A stretch of DNA of 64,000 nucleotides from positions 24,780 through 88,779 of the forward strand of contig JAYRVH010000046.1 in the NCBI GenBank assembly GCA_041918615.1. The letters run 5' to 3'. A program made the translations under genes and the position numbers. A model generated the notes under the pieces. That model had not been told where the DNA came from, ran no database searches, and saw only the letters and a list, made by a program, of their open reading frames with translations. Below, piece after piece: positions 34,060-42,468 of the stretch; positions within the stretch are counted from its first letter, which is position 1; the number at the start of each line of letters is the position of its first letter. The DNA is from JAEUJM01 sp041918615. Lineage in GTDB: Bacteria; Actinomycetota; Acidimicrobiia; Acidimicrobiales; DATDAH01.

Positions 34060-34992
34060 TCAGGACGGCTCAGGCCATTCCGGCAACAGGCTCTGGGCCC
34101 CGGGACCGGTTCCGTAGTGCCCGTAGACCCCACGGCCGGCATCGGACTCGGCGAGCACCGCCGCCAGCTGGCCTGCCCGAGCCTCGAGGTTGTCCACCGT
34201 CGACAGCGCCGCTGCCCGGGTGACGTCATCGCGGACGATCGCGGCGACGGTGCCCCGATCGGCGCCGCCGTCGAGCTCCTGGTAGTCCTCGGCGAGCACA
34301 CCGGGCTGCCCACGGTCGACCAGCACGTCGACCATCGCCGCGAGCCGCTCCGTCGACCGGAGGTCGGAGTCGGGCCCGGAGACCAACAGGACCTGGAACT
34401 GCTCGTCGGCCAGGTCGCTCAGCTGATCCGCGCCCTCTCCCACGGCCTGGAAGTCGACGAAGCCGGCATCGATCAGGGCGGCCGTGGCACCGTCGGCCGG
34501 GGCACCGGCCGCGAGGTCCTGCAGCACCCGGCGCCACGCCTTCCGCTGCATGGTGGTGGCGTCGGCGACCTCCACTCCCAGCGCCTCGGCGAGCGCGGCA
34601 CGGTCGGCGTCGCCCTCGAGGGCGAAGGACGGCTCGAGCCAGATGGTGCCGGGAGCGGTGGCGCCGGCCTGTTGGAGGAGGGTGTCGGTGTCGCCGAGCA
34701 CGTCCTCGCTGACGCCCCGGTCGGCGACGACCACCACCGAGCGTCCCTCGAGACGGCCGTCGACCGCATAGGGCGATGCTTCGGTGAGCGCCTCGTTCAG
34801 CTCGGCGTTCTGTTGGGTCAAACGGTCATTGGCCGCCTTGCGTTGGTCGAGCGTCCTCGAGACATCCTCGACCTGGTTCTGAAGGCTCTCGACGACGGCG
34901 GGGCCGACGAAGGTCGACCCGACGACCACGCCGATGGCGAGCGCGAGGAAGACGGCGACGAGCGTGACGAGGTGATATCTGAAGGTGAGCAC
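34060..34992 (-). CDS. steB: SteB / MctB-family (DUF3186) membrane-anchored protein
   Basis: 310 residues. One N-terminal membrane helix (LVTLVAVFLALAIGVVVGSTF) is followed by a coiled coil (about 35-75, NQVEDVSRTLDQRKAANDRL) and an extracytoplasmic domain. In corynebacteria SteB partners SteA in cell separation; the mycobacterial homologue MctB was described as a copper-transport outer-membrane protein. The start lies two bases after the steA stop, so the pair is coupled. I favour the SteAB role because of the gene pair. Confidence 0.88.
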   Translation of the reverse strand: MLTFRYHLVTLVAVFLALAIGVVVGSTFVGPAVVESLQNQVEDVSRTLDQRKAANDRLTQQNAELNEALTEASPYAVDGRLEGRSVVVVADRGVSEDVLGDTDTLLQQAGATAPGTIWLEPSFALEGDADRAALAEALGVEVADATTMQRKAWRRVLQDLAAGAPADGATAALIDAGFVDFQAVGEGADQLSDLADEQFQVLLVSGPDSDLRSTERLAAMVDVLVDRGQPGVLAEDYQELDGGADRGTVAAIVRDDVTRAAALSTVDNLEARAGQLAAVLAESDAGRGVYGHYGTGPGAQSLLPEWPEPS

Positions 34993-34994
34993 GG

Positions 34995-36170
34995 TCAGAA
35001 GTTCCCGGTGAGGGTCACCCAGGTGTTTCGCAGCATCAGCCAGACGGCGTCCAGGATCGTCTGCAGCGAATCGGACATGGACAGCAGCACGAGGATCAGG
35101 ACGAGGACCGCAAGGGTGAGCAGGCCCAGGTCGCGCCGCCGCAGCCGACCTTCGTACAGCTGGCTGATTCCCTTGGCGTCGACCAGGATCGGCCCGAGCC
35201 TCAGCCTCGTGAGGAAGGTGGACGACATCCCGGCCCGCCCCTTGTCCAGGAACTCGACCATGGTGGCGTGGGTGCCGACCGCGACGATGAGCCGGGCGCC
35301 CGCTTCGTATGCCAGGAGCATCGCGGCGTCCTCGCTCGTGCCCTCGACCCAGAACTCGTGGTAGTCCACACCGGCCTCGGCCAGCTCCTCCCGGCCGGGG
35401 CCACGCCCGTCAGGGTGCACGTGGTGGACGAGGTCGGCACCACAGCGCAGGGCCTTGTCGGACACCGAGTCGTAGTCGCCGATGATCACATCGGGCTTGA
35501 GCCGGTTCGCCAACAGCGCGTCTGCACCACCGTCGACCCCGATGAGCACCGGCCGGTACTCGGCGATGTAGGGGCGGAGCGCCCGCAGATCCTCCCGGTA
35601 GTCGATGCCCCGCACGACGATGAGGGCGTGGCGACCCTGGAAGTTGGCCTTGAGGGTGGGTATCTCGAGCGGCGCAAACGTGAGCTCGGCCTCGTTGCGG
35701 ATGTACTCGAGGGTGTTGACCGCGAACTGCTCGAGCTCTTCGCCGATCGATCCGCGGGCGTGCTCCATGCGGTCCACGATGTCGTCGTGGCCGAGCAGCT
35801 TCCCGGTGGCCACGACCTCGTCACCGATGAGCACCTCACCACCTCGAATGGTGACGACGTCGCCGTCACTGAGTCGGTCGAGGAGGGACCGATCGACCTC
35901 GTCGAGCAGCGGTATGCCCGCGGCCGCCACGCGGATGGGGCCGCCGTTGGGGTAGCGCCCCGAGATCGACGGCGAGGCGTTCAGCACCGCACCGGCCCGC
36001 TTCTCCACCAGGCCGTCGCCCGCGACCCGATCGAGGTCGGCGTGGTCGATGACCGCGAACTCGCCCGGCTCGAGCCGCTTGATCAGGTCTTTCGTGCGTC
36101 GGTCGACCCGCACACGGGCGGTGACGGGCGCGCCGACACCGGGCTCCGGCGACTTCAGGCGGCGCGCCAT
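34995..36170 (-). CDS. steA: Cytokinetic-ring protein SteA
   Basis: 391 residues. The central domain has a thiamin-pyrophosphokinase-like fold with VIIGDYDSVS and GVDGGADALL. The N-terminal part has ITARVRVDRRTKDLIKRL-like sequence (here VTARVRVDRRTKDLIKRL), and a C-terminal helix at about 350-370 (LLTLAVLVLILVLL) anchors it. In Corynebacterium SteA localises to the division ring and acts with SteB in daughter-cell separation. It lies between the MraY-like gene and steB in one operon with recN. Confidence 0.92.
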   Translation of the reverse strand: MARRLKSPEPGVGAPVTARVRVDRRTKDLIKRLEPGEFAVIDHADLDRVAGDGLVEKRAGAVLNASPSISGRYPNGGPIRVAAAGIPLLDEVDRSLLDRLSDGDVVTIRGGEVLIGDEVVATGKLLGHDDIVDRMEHARGSIGEELEQFAVNTLEYIRNEAELTFAPLEIPTLKANFQGRHALIVVRGIDYREDLRALRPYIAEYRPVLIGVDGGADALLANRLKPDVIIGDYDSVSDKALRCGADLVHHVHPDGRGPGREELAEAGVDYHEFWVEGTSEDAAMLLAYEAGARLIVAVGTHATMVEFLDKGRAGMSSTFLTRLRLGPILVDAKGISQLYEGRLRRRDLGLLTLAVLVLILVLLSMSDSLQTILDAVWLMLRNTWVTLTGNF

Positions 36171-36240
36171 CTCAGGTCTCCAACGTCGGGAAGGACACCC
36201 GCGGCCAGCCCGAGGCTCGGCCGCTGCCGGTGCAGAACGC

Positions 36241-37092
36241 TCACATTCTACCGCCGGGACGACGACCCAGACGGTCGACCGTTCGCAGCGGCGGCGTCCT
36301 GTCGATCACCGACGTGAACGACACGGCCTCACTGGCCAGGTTCAGGCCGGCAACGGCGATGAGAGCGACGGTCCGCACCTCCGGAGCGGCGGCGAGCACC
36401 AGACCCAGCCCCAGCACCCCGCCCACGACGTTGGCGCCCACGTCACCGAGCATCAGGTCTTCTCGCAGGTCGGGCACGAGCAGGGCCGATGCCGCACCGA
36501 TGACCAGCGCCACTCCCCCGAGCCCTGGCGGCGCCCCCGTGGCGACGGCGAGGACCAGGAAGCCCACCACGCCGACCTTGAGGGTCCGCCCGGGCGCCCG
36601 GTCGAGGAGGTTGCCCAGGTTGGCCGCCATGGCGACGAGCGCGGCGTCGAGCAGGATCCTCCCGATCGACCCGCTCCGCGGCCCCGCCACCGCCAGCACC
36701 CCGACGGCTCCACCACCGAAGAGCTTCAGTGAGCCCGTCGTGAGCCGGCCGTGGACGAGGGCGGTGAGGTGGCCACGGAACCCACCCGACTCGCCCTCGC
36801 CGGCGAGGTCGTCGAGCAGCCCGAGAAAGCCCAGTCCCAGCACCGCCACCAGCACCATCTGCCTCGTGGCGGCCGTCCTCGGCTCGAACGACCAACCGCC
36901 GGCATCGGCCAGGATCACCACCCCCTGGGCGGCGACGGCCGCCAGAACGATCACGAGCCCACCGGCGGTGGGCAGGGTCGCCCCGCGGTAGTTGGTCCGC
37001 TGCAGCGAGGGCGCGGCCAGGATCGGACGCGCCGCCCACCAGCCCGCCGACCCGAGTGCGAGGCCGACGACGAATGCGCCCAGATCGATCAT
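36241..37092 (-). CDS. MraY/WecA-like polyprenyl-phosphate sugar-phosphotransferase homologue (divergent)
   Basis: 283 residues with about nine membrane helices. NYRGATLPTAGG resembles the NxxxxxxPxxGG entry motif, FLGLLDDLAG keeps the Asp-Asp pair, NLGNLLDRAPGRTLK stands where MraY has NAxNLxDGLDG, and LGDVGANVVGG matches the GDxGS/AxxxG motif. The His-rich cytoplasmic loop is not evident. I infer membership of the GT4-like superfamily with a changed active site; it may act on another lipid carrier or be a non-enzymatic relative. ATGA overlap with recN. Confidence 0.75.
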   Translation of the reverse strand: MIDLGAFVVGLALGSAGWWAARPILAAPSLQRTNYRGATLPTAGGLVIVLAAVAAQGVVILADAGGWSFEPRTAATRQMVLVAVLGLGFLGLLDDLAGEGESGGFRGHLTALVHGRLTTGSLKLFGGGAVGVLAVAGPRSGSIGRILLDAALVAMAANLGNLLDRAPGRTLKVGVVGFLVLAVATGAPPGLGGVALVIGAASALLVPDLREDLMLGDVGANVVGGVLGLGLVLAAAPEVRTVALIAVAGLNLASEAVSFTSVIDRTPPLRTVDRLGRRPGGRM

Positions 37093-38678
37093 CGACCGCG
37101 CTGCTCCGCGGCGCTGGCGAGCAACTCGGCTGCATGCTCCCGGGCCGCGTCACTGTCGGGCGACCCCGACAGCATCCGCGAAAGCTCGACGACCCGGGCG
37201 GTGTCGTCGAGCCGCTCGATCCGGGTGGTCGTCACCGACCCGTCATCGGCCTTCGTGACCGCGACTTGGGCGTCGGCGAACGCCGCCACCTGCGGCAGGT
37301 GGGTCACCACGAGCACCTGGTGATCGGTGCCGAGCTCGGACAGTGCCCGGCCCACCGCCAGCGCGGCCGAGCCGCCGATGCCGGCGTCGACCTCGTCGAA
37401 CACGAGCACCGGCGGACCTGCGGTGAGCACCAGCCGAAGCGCCAACATCGTGCGGGCCAGCTCTCCGCCCGACGCGACCCGGTTCAGCGGCAGCATCGGT
37501 GAGCCCGGGTTGGCGGCCAGGTTGAACGCCACCTCGTCGCCGGGATCCTCTGGCGACACCGAGACGGCGAGCGTGGCCTTCGGCATCGCCAACGCGGCGA
37601 GATGGGCCTGGGTGGCTGCGGCCAGCCCCGGGGCCGCCGAGCGCCGCGCTCGACCCACCACGGCCGCCGCGGTCTCCCGGGCGGCCCGAGCCTCGGCGCG
37701 GTCTCGGTCGAGCGCGACGGCTCGTTCCTCGTAGGCCTCGAGGTCGGCGAGGCGCTCGGCGACCTCGTCGCCGTAGGCGATCACCTCGTCGAGCGATTCG
37801 CCGTACTTGCGGGTGAGCTCGTGGAGCAGCCGACGCCGGGCGCGCACGGCGTCGAGCCGTTCGGGATCGTCGGTGATGGCCTCGCCCACCGAGCGGGCCT
37901 CGGCCACCACATCGGCGAGGTCGGCGGCAATGGCGCGAAGGCGCTGCTCCACCGCGGCGAAGGGTGCCCGCCCGGCCACCGCTCCCAGCGCACGGGCCAG
38001 GTCGTCCTGACCACCTCCGTCGGCGGTGAGCGCCTCGACCACTCGGGCGGCCGCCTCCTGGTGGGCGAGGGCGTCGGCCAGCCGGTCCTCCTCGCCCTCG
38101 AGCTCGGTGTCCTCGTCCGGGCCGGTGAGCCCGGCGGCGGCGAGCTCGGCGACCTGGTACCGCAGGAGATCGATCTCACGGGCCCGAGCGCGCTCGTCGC
38201 CACCGAGTGCCGCCAACGAGCGCTCGATGGCGGACTCTCGTTCCTGGGCCGCAGAAAGGGTGCGCAGGTCTACGGCGCCGAAGCGATCGAGGGCCCGTCG
38301 CTGCACCGCGGGGGACAGGAGCGACTGGTGGGAGTGCTGACCGTGCAGGTCGACGAGACCGGCGCCCACCTCGGCGAGGGCCCCCACCGTCGCGAGCCGC
38401 CCGTCCACGTAGGCCCTGCTGCGACCGTCGCGTGGGACCACGCGGGTGAGCACCACCTCGTCACCGTCGTGGACGAACCGACCCTCCACGCGCGCCTCAT
38501 CGGCCCCTGGCCGCACGAGCGCCGGATCGGCCCGCCCGCCCACGAGGAGCTCGATCGCACCCACGATCAGCGTCTTGCCCGCGCCCGTCTCTCCCGTGAC
38601 CGCGGTCATGCCGGGCGAGAGGACGAGGGACAGCGCCTCGATGACCCCCAGGTTCGAGACCGCCAGTTCGGTCAACAC
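37089..38678 (-). CDS. recN: DNA repair protein RecN
   Basis: 529 residues of SMC-like ATPase: Walker A GETGAGKT near residue 33, signature RVASGGELARTMLALRL and Walker B VLVFDEVDAGIGG, separated by a long coiled coil. It holds broken DNA ends in recombinational repair. GTG 38678 gives the canonical start LTELAVSNLGVIE, ten bases after the nadK stop. It is ATGA-coupled to the MraY-like gene downstream. Confidence 0.97.
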   Translation of the reverse strand: MLTELAVSNLGVIEALSLVLSPGMTAVTGETGAGKTLIVGAIELLVGGRADPALVRPGADEARVEGRFVHDGDEVVLTRVVPRDGRSRAYVDGRLATVGALAEVGAGLVDLHGQHSHQSLLSPAVQRRALDRFGAVDLRTLSAAQERESAIERSLAALGGDERARAREIDLLRYQVAELAAAGLTGPDEDTELEGEEDRLADALAHQEAAARVVEALTADGGGQDDLARALGAVAGRAPFAAVEQRLRAIAADLADVVAEARSVGEAITDDPERLDAVRARRRLLHELTRKYGESLDEVIAYGDEVAERLADLEAYEERAVALDRDRAEARAARETAAAVVGRARRSAAPGLAAATQAHLAALAMPKATLAVSVSPEDPGDEVAFNLAANPGSPMLPLNRVASGGELARTMLALRLVLTAGPPVLVFDEVDAGIGGSAALAVGRALSELGTDHQVLVVTHLPQVAAFADAQVAVTKADDGSVTTTRIERLDDTARVVELSRMLSGSPDSDAAREHAAELLASAAEQRGR

Positions 38679-38688
38679 CGCGGCAGGA

Positions 38689-39549
38689 CTACCTGTCCTC
38701 GAGGCCGAACTTGGCCTTGAGGATCGCATGGAAGTCCCGCTCGCCGAAGGTGACGAGACGGGCGGTGTGTGGCGACGCCGTGCACACGATGGCGTCGCCC
38801 GCGGCCAGCTCACCGTGGTTCCGGCCGTCGACCGAGAGCGTGGCGGGCCGATGCCCGCGCACGACCAGCCGGATCTCGTCGTCGGGGTTCAGGACCAGCG
38901 TCCGGTCGAACAGCATGTGAGGCGAGACGGGCGTCAGCTGCAACGAACGGTGGGTCGGAGCGACGATGGGGCCGCGGGCAGAGAAGGCGTAGGCGGTCGA
39001 GCCCGTGGGCGTGGCGACGATGAGCCCGTCGGTGGCGTAGGTGGTGAAGAACCGCCCGTTCACCGACACCGCGAGGCGGACGGTGTGCCCGGACGGGGTC
39101 TTCTCGAGCACGGCCTCGTTGAGGGCCAGCTGCGCGCCAGGCTGGTGACCGCCCCCCGCGACCTCGACCACGACGGAGAGGAGCATGCGCTCCTCGAGGT
39201 CGTGGTCGCCCGACAGGAACCGCCCGAGCACCAGCTCGATGTCCTCGGGCTCGACCTCGGTGAGGTAGCCGAGCTGACCGATGTGCACGCCGAGGACGGG
39301 CACACCCTCCGGGGACACCAGGTCGACCGTGCGCAGGATGGTGCCGTCGCCACCGAGGCTCACCGCGAGGTCGAGGCCCACGGGGAATCGGTCGTCGCTC
39401 ACCGAGTAGTCATCGAGCCCCACGATCGAGGCGTCCGGGCACGGCGAGCGGACCTCGTGGCCGCGCCGGACCAACCATGCGGCCGCGCGGCGAGCCGTGG
39501 CGGCAGCCTGCTCGCGTTCGTGGTGGACCACGAGGCCGACGACCGCCAC
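38689..39549 (-). CDS. nadK: NAD kinase
   Basis: 286 residues. GGDGTILR (about residue 66), ALNEAVLEK, the TGSTAY loop and the beta-sandwich C-terminal domain identify the enzyme that phosphorylates NAD to NADP. It starts one base after the tlyA stop, as in mycobacteria (tlyA-ppnK-recN). Confidence 0.97.
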   Translation of the reverse strand: MAVVGLVVHHEREQAAATARRAAAWLVRRGHEVRSPCPDASIVGLDDYSVSDDRFPVGLDLAVSLGGDGTILRTVDLVSPEGVPVLGVHIGQLGYLTEVEPEDIELVLGRFLSGDHDLEERMLLSVVVEVAGGGHQPGAQLALNEAVLEKTPSGHTVRLAVSVNGRFFTTYATDGLIVATPTGSTAYAFSARGPIVAPTHRSLQLTPVSPHMLFDRTLVLNPDDEIRLVVRGHRPATLSVDGRNHGELAAGDAIVCTASPHTARLVTFGERDFHAILKAKFGLEDR

Positions 39550-39550
39550 G

Positions 39551-40372
39551 TCAGTTCCCCGATCGCCGTGCCGTGGCCTCGGCGACCACCGCGTCGAGGT
39601 CGGCGGTGGCTCCCCGAACGACAGGCGACCCGGGCGCGAGCGCGTGGATCAGGAACTCGACGTTGCCGTCGGCGCCGGTGAGGGGCGAGACCATGGCCCC
39701 CATGATGTCGGCTTGCCGCTCGACCAGCGCGGCTTTCACCTCTTCGAGGACGCGGCGCCACACCAGGGGATCGACGATGACCCCCCGCCCGCGCGCCGCT
39801 TCGACCCGTCCCGCCTCGAACTGCGGCTTGACGAGCCAGACCAGGTCCGCTCCCGGCCGAGCCAGCCCGATGAGCGCGGGGAGCACCGTGCGGAGCGAGA
39901 TGAACGACAGGTCGGCCGTGACGACGTCGACTGCGCCGCCGACACGCTCAGGGGTGAGCGAGCGGACGTTGGTGCGCTCGAGCACCTCGACCCGCCGGTC
40001 ACGCCGGAGGCGTGCGTCCAGCTGCCCGTGACCCACGTCGACCGCGATGACCGGCGCGGCCCCGCGCTGGAGCAGGCAGTCGGTGAACCCACCGGTGGAG
40101 CTGCCGGCATCGAGCGCGCGCCGTCCGGCGACCCCGACCGCGAAGCGGTCGAGGGCGGCATCGAGCTTCTCACCCCCACGACCCACGAAGCGGGGCGGCG
40201 GGCCGAGGACCTCGACCGGTTCGTTCGCAGCGACGAGGCGCGCCGCCTTGACGGCGGGAGCACCGCCGACGGTCACCCGGCCGGCAGCGATGTGGCCTTG
40301 CGCGAGCCGGCGCGTCGACGCCAGGCCGCGCCGCACCAGCTCGGCATCGAGGCGGCGGCGGGGAGGAGCCGT
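39551..40372 (-). CDS. tlyA: TlyA-family rRNA (cytidine-2'-O) methyltransferase, start uncertain
   Basis: The FtsJ-like methyltransferase domain has DAGSSTGGFTDCLL (SAM), VDVGHGQL, and the catalytic region DLSFISLRTVLP and WLVKPQFEAGR. In mycobacteria TlyA methylates 16S and 23S rRNA. The first canonical start, GTG at 40336, would cut the S4 domain, because the frame just upstream reads PPRRRLDAELVRRGLA, matching the normal TlyA N-terminus. No ATG, GTG or TTG exists before the next stop, but an ACG at 40370-40372 would give MAPPRRRLDAELV and follows a GAGGG. I therefore mark 40372 as the likely 5' limit; with 40336 the protein is 261 residues, with 40372 it is 273. Confidence 0.88.
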   Translation of the reverse strand, partial: TAPPRRRLDAELVRRGLASTRRLAQGHIAAGRVTVGGAPAVKAARLVAANEPVEVLGPPPRFVGRGGEKLDAALDRFAVGVAGRRALDAGSSTGGFTDCLLQRGAAPVIAVDVGHGQLDARLRRDRRVEVLERTNVRSLTPERVGGAVDVVTADLSFISLRTVLPALIGLARPGADLVWLVKPQFEAGRVEAARGRGVIVDPLVWRRVLEEVKAALVERQADIMGAMVSPLTGADGNVEFLIHALAPGSPVVRGATADLDAVVAEATARRSGN

Positions 40373-40379
40373 GGGACCC

Positions 40380-40859
40380 TCAGGCGGTCTTCTTGGCCGC
40401 GGGGGCCTTCTTGGCGGGGGCCTTCTTGGCCGCCGTCTTCTTGGCCGCAGGGGCCTTCTTGGCGGGTGCCTTCTTGGCGGGTGCCTTCTTGGCCGCCGTC
40501 TTCTTGGCCGCAGGGGCCTTCTTGGCGGGGGCCTTCTTGGCGGGGGCCTTCTTGGCAGGTCCCGTGAGGTCCTTGGTGAGCTTGTCGATCTGACGCTGCA
40601 GCCTGCGCAGTTCCGTCTGCGTGGCGAGGCCGAGGCTGTTGACCTGCTCCTTCACCTCGGCGCGGATGCGGGCGGCCAGCTTCTGGCTGCGCTTGCGACT
40701 GTCCTCGAGCAGCTCCTGGACGGCATCCTGCGCCTGCTCCTGGCGGAGCTGCCCGGCCTTGACGCCATCGCGCACGATTGCCTCGGCGCGCTTCTGGGTG
40801 AGCTGGGTGAACTCGACCACACCGTCGATGTACCGCTTCATGAAGTCGTTCTGAGCCAT
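40380..40859 (-). CDS. Phasin-like coiled-coil protein with histone-H1-like AKKAP tail
   Basis: 159 residues. Residues 1-98 are helical (QNDFMKRYIDGVVEFTQLTQ, then RIRAEVKEQVNSLGLATQTE and a heptad-like RRLQRQIDKLTKDL), as in PHA-granule phasins/PhaF. The last 60 residues are AKKAPAKKAPA and AKKTA repeats like eukaryotic H1 tails, expected to bind DNA. It lies just upstream of tlyA. Possible roles are nucleoid- or granule-associated; neither polymer-storage genes nor partners are visible here. Confidence 0.8.
   Translation of the reverse strand: MAQNDFMKRYIDGVVEFTQLTQKRAEAIVRDGVKAGQLRQEQAQDAVQELLEDSRKRSQKLAARIRAEVKEQVNSLGLATQTELRRLQRQIDKLTKDLTGPAKKAPAKKAPAKKAPAAKKTAAKKAPAKKAPAKKAPAAKKTAAKKAPAKKAPAAKKTA
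40382..40560 (-). repeat. Lys/Ala/Pro-coding tandem repeats
   Basis: Roughly 12- to 15-bp units built on ggccttcttggcgggg and ggccgccgtcttctt are repeated through the 3' end of the phasin-like gene. Confidence 0.9.
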
Positions 40860-40906
40860 CTCACCAGCCTATGGCTGCACGGGCGCGCTTGCAATAGTTC
40901 GCATCA

Positions 40907-40956
40907 GTGCCGCACCGTGAGTGCCGCGCCGTCAGTGCCGCACCGTCAGTGCCGGC
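40907..40956. repeat. 14-bp tandem repeats at the ppa 3' end
   Basis: Three units of GTGCCGCRCCGTSA (40907, 40921, 40935) and a partial fourth. The ppa stop codon lies in the third unit, and the array fills most of the gap to the phasin-like gene. Confidence 0.85.
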
Positions 40957-41437
40957 CCGGCTCCAGATGACGAGCCCGCGACGCCTCGATCTCGGCCTCG
41001 GCCGCCGCTCGACCCTCCCAGCCGCGAACCTCGGCGTGCTTCTTCGGCTCGAGCACCTTGTAGATCTCGAAGAACTGCGAGATCTCCGCCAGGAGCTCCG
41101 GTCGCAGATCGTCGAGATCGGTGACCGCGGTCCACCGAGGGTCACCGGCCGGAGCGCAGAGCACCTTCGCGTCCGGCCCTGCTTCGTCGCGCATCCAGAA
41201 CACGCCGATGGGCCGCCCCAGCACGTGGCAACCCGGAAACGTCGATTCGTCCAGGAGCACCAGCGCGTCGAGAGGATCGCCGTCCTCGCTCAACGTGCGC
41301 GGGAAGAACCCATAGTCGACCGGGTAGCGCGCCGCGGTGAAGAGATGGCGGTCGAGCCAGATCTCGCCGGTGTCGTGATCGGCCTCGTACTTGTTGCGGG
41401 ACCCCTGCGGGATCTCGATGACCACTTCGATCTCCAT
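40946..41437 (-). CDS. ppa: Inorganic pyrophosphatase (family I)
   Basis: 163 residues. EIPQGSRNKYE, YPVDYGFFPRT, DGDPLDALVLLDE (metal-binding Asp residues) and GCHVLGRPIGVF are the family-I signature. It hydrolyses pyrophosphate. Its ATG overlaps the stop of the substrate-binding protein gene (TGATG). Confidence 0.97.
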   Translation of the reverse strand: MEIEVVIEIPQGSRNKYEADHDTGEIWLDRHLFTAARYPVDYGFFPRTLSEDGDPLDALVLLDESTFPGCHVLGRPIGVFWMRDEAGPDAKVLCAPAGDPRWTAVTDLDDLRPELLAEISQFFEIYKVLEPKKHAEVRGWEGRAAAEAEIEASRARHLEPGRH

Positions 41438-42468
41438 CAACCTTCTCCGGTTCTGGCCTCGGTCAGGCCTTCGTCGATCAGCCACTGGCGCGCCACCGAC
41501 CGCGGGGACCGACCGTCGATCTCCACCGCGGAACGGAGCGCTCGCATCGTCGTGTCGGTCAAGCGTGGCGAGAGCGCCGCCACCACCTCGGAGAACGCCG
41601 GAACATCGTCGGCCACGTCGGCGCGAATGGTCATCGATGGGTTCTCGGTCGTGAAGACGCCGTCGCCCGGGAGCACCCGGAGCGATCCGTCCACCAGCCG
41701 CGGGTCGGTGTTGCGCACCTGGCCGAACTGGCAGAGCCCGCCCTGGGCGACGAGCCCGAAGATGAGGTCGGTCGAGACCCCGGGCCGCCGGGCCTCGGGA
41801 ACGACCACGTCGAACGACCGCTCGAACTGGCGCAACCCGTCGGGTGCGTCGGCGAATCCCGTCGCTGCGTCGAGGCAGAGCACGGGCCCGCTCTGACCGT
41901 CACCCGCGCTCCGCCGCTCGAAGGTCGCGGCGAGGTCGGCGAGCGTCCGCACCCCGAGGTCGTCGATCGTGGTCGGCGAAGCCGCTATCGCCCACGCGCC
42001 GTCCATCGGTGCCGGCGGCAGCCAGTCGATCTGGTTCTGCTCACCGTCACGGTCTCGGACAGCCTCGTACAGCTCGTTCGAGGTCGTCGCCGGATCGGAC
42101 TGCTGCAGGACCCGGGTCCAGCCGGTACCGGTGTACTCCCAGTACGCGTCGATGAGCCCCGAGAGCTGGGCCCGGCGCACGACTGCCGTGCCCCCTGCCC
42201 CGATGTCCTGGTGGACGTTCGCCCCGGCGGCACGGGCCGCCTCGACCGCGAGCCACCCCAGGATCTCCTGCTCGGGCCCGTCCCTGGACCCGATGGCCAG
42301 GTCGACCTCCTCGAGATCGACGTCGACGTCGCCCACCCACGTCATGGCGTCGCCACCGGCAACGGCCGAATCCGCCGGTGGTCGCGCTGCCGCGCAGCCG
42401 GCGAGGGTCGAGGCCAGCGCGAAGACGGCCAGCGCCGCACGCGCGGCTCTTCGGGACACACGCCTCAT
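41437..42468 (-). CDS. Glycine betaine/choline-type (OpuAC-like) substrate-binding lipoprotein
   Basis: 343 residues with lipobox LAGC (Cys near residue 25). The first lobe (VDLAIGSRDGPEQEILGWLAV, then GGTAVVRRAQLSGLIDAYWEYTGTGW) and DGAWAIAASPTTIDDLGVRTLADL follow the OpuAC/ProX fold. No permease or ATPase gene is adjacent, so it is an orphan binding protein or serves a distant transporter. ATGA overlap with the HAD gene. Confidence 0.85.
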   Translation of the reverse strand: MRRVSRRAARAALAVFALASTLAGCAAARPPADSAVAGGDAMTWVGDVDVDLEEVDLAIGSRDGPEQEILGWLAVEAARAAGANVHQDIGAGGTAVVRRAQLSGLIDAYWEYTGTGWTRVLQQSDPATTSNELYEAVRDRDGEQNQIDWLPPAPMDGAWAIAASPTTIDDLGVRTLADLAATFERRSAGDGQSGPVLCLDAATGFADAPDGLRQFERSFDVVVPEARRPGVSTDLIFGLVAQGGLCQFGQVRNTDPRLVDGSLRVLPGDGVFTTENPSMTIRADVADDVPAFSEVVAALSPRLTDTTMRALRSAVEIDGRSPRSVARQWLIDEGLTEARTGEG

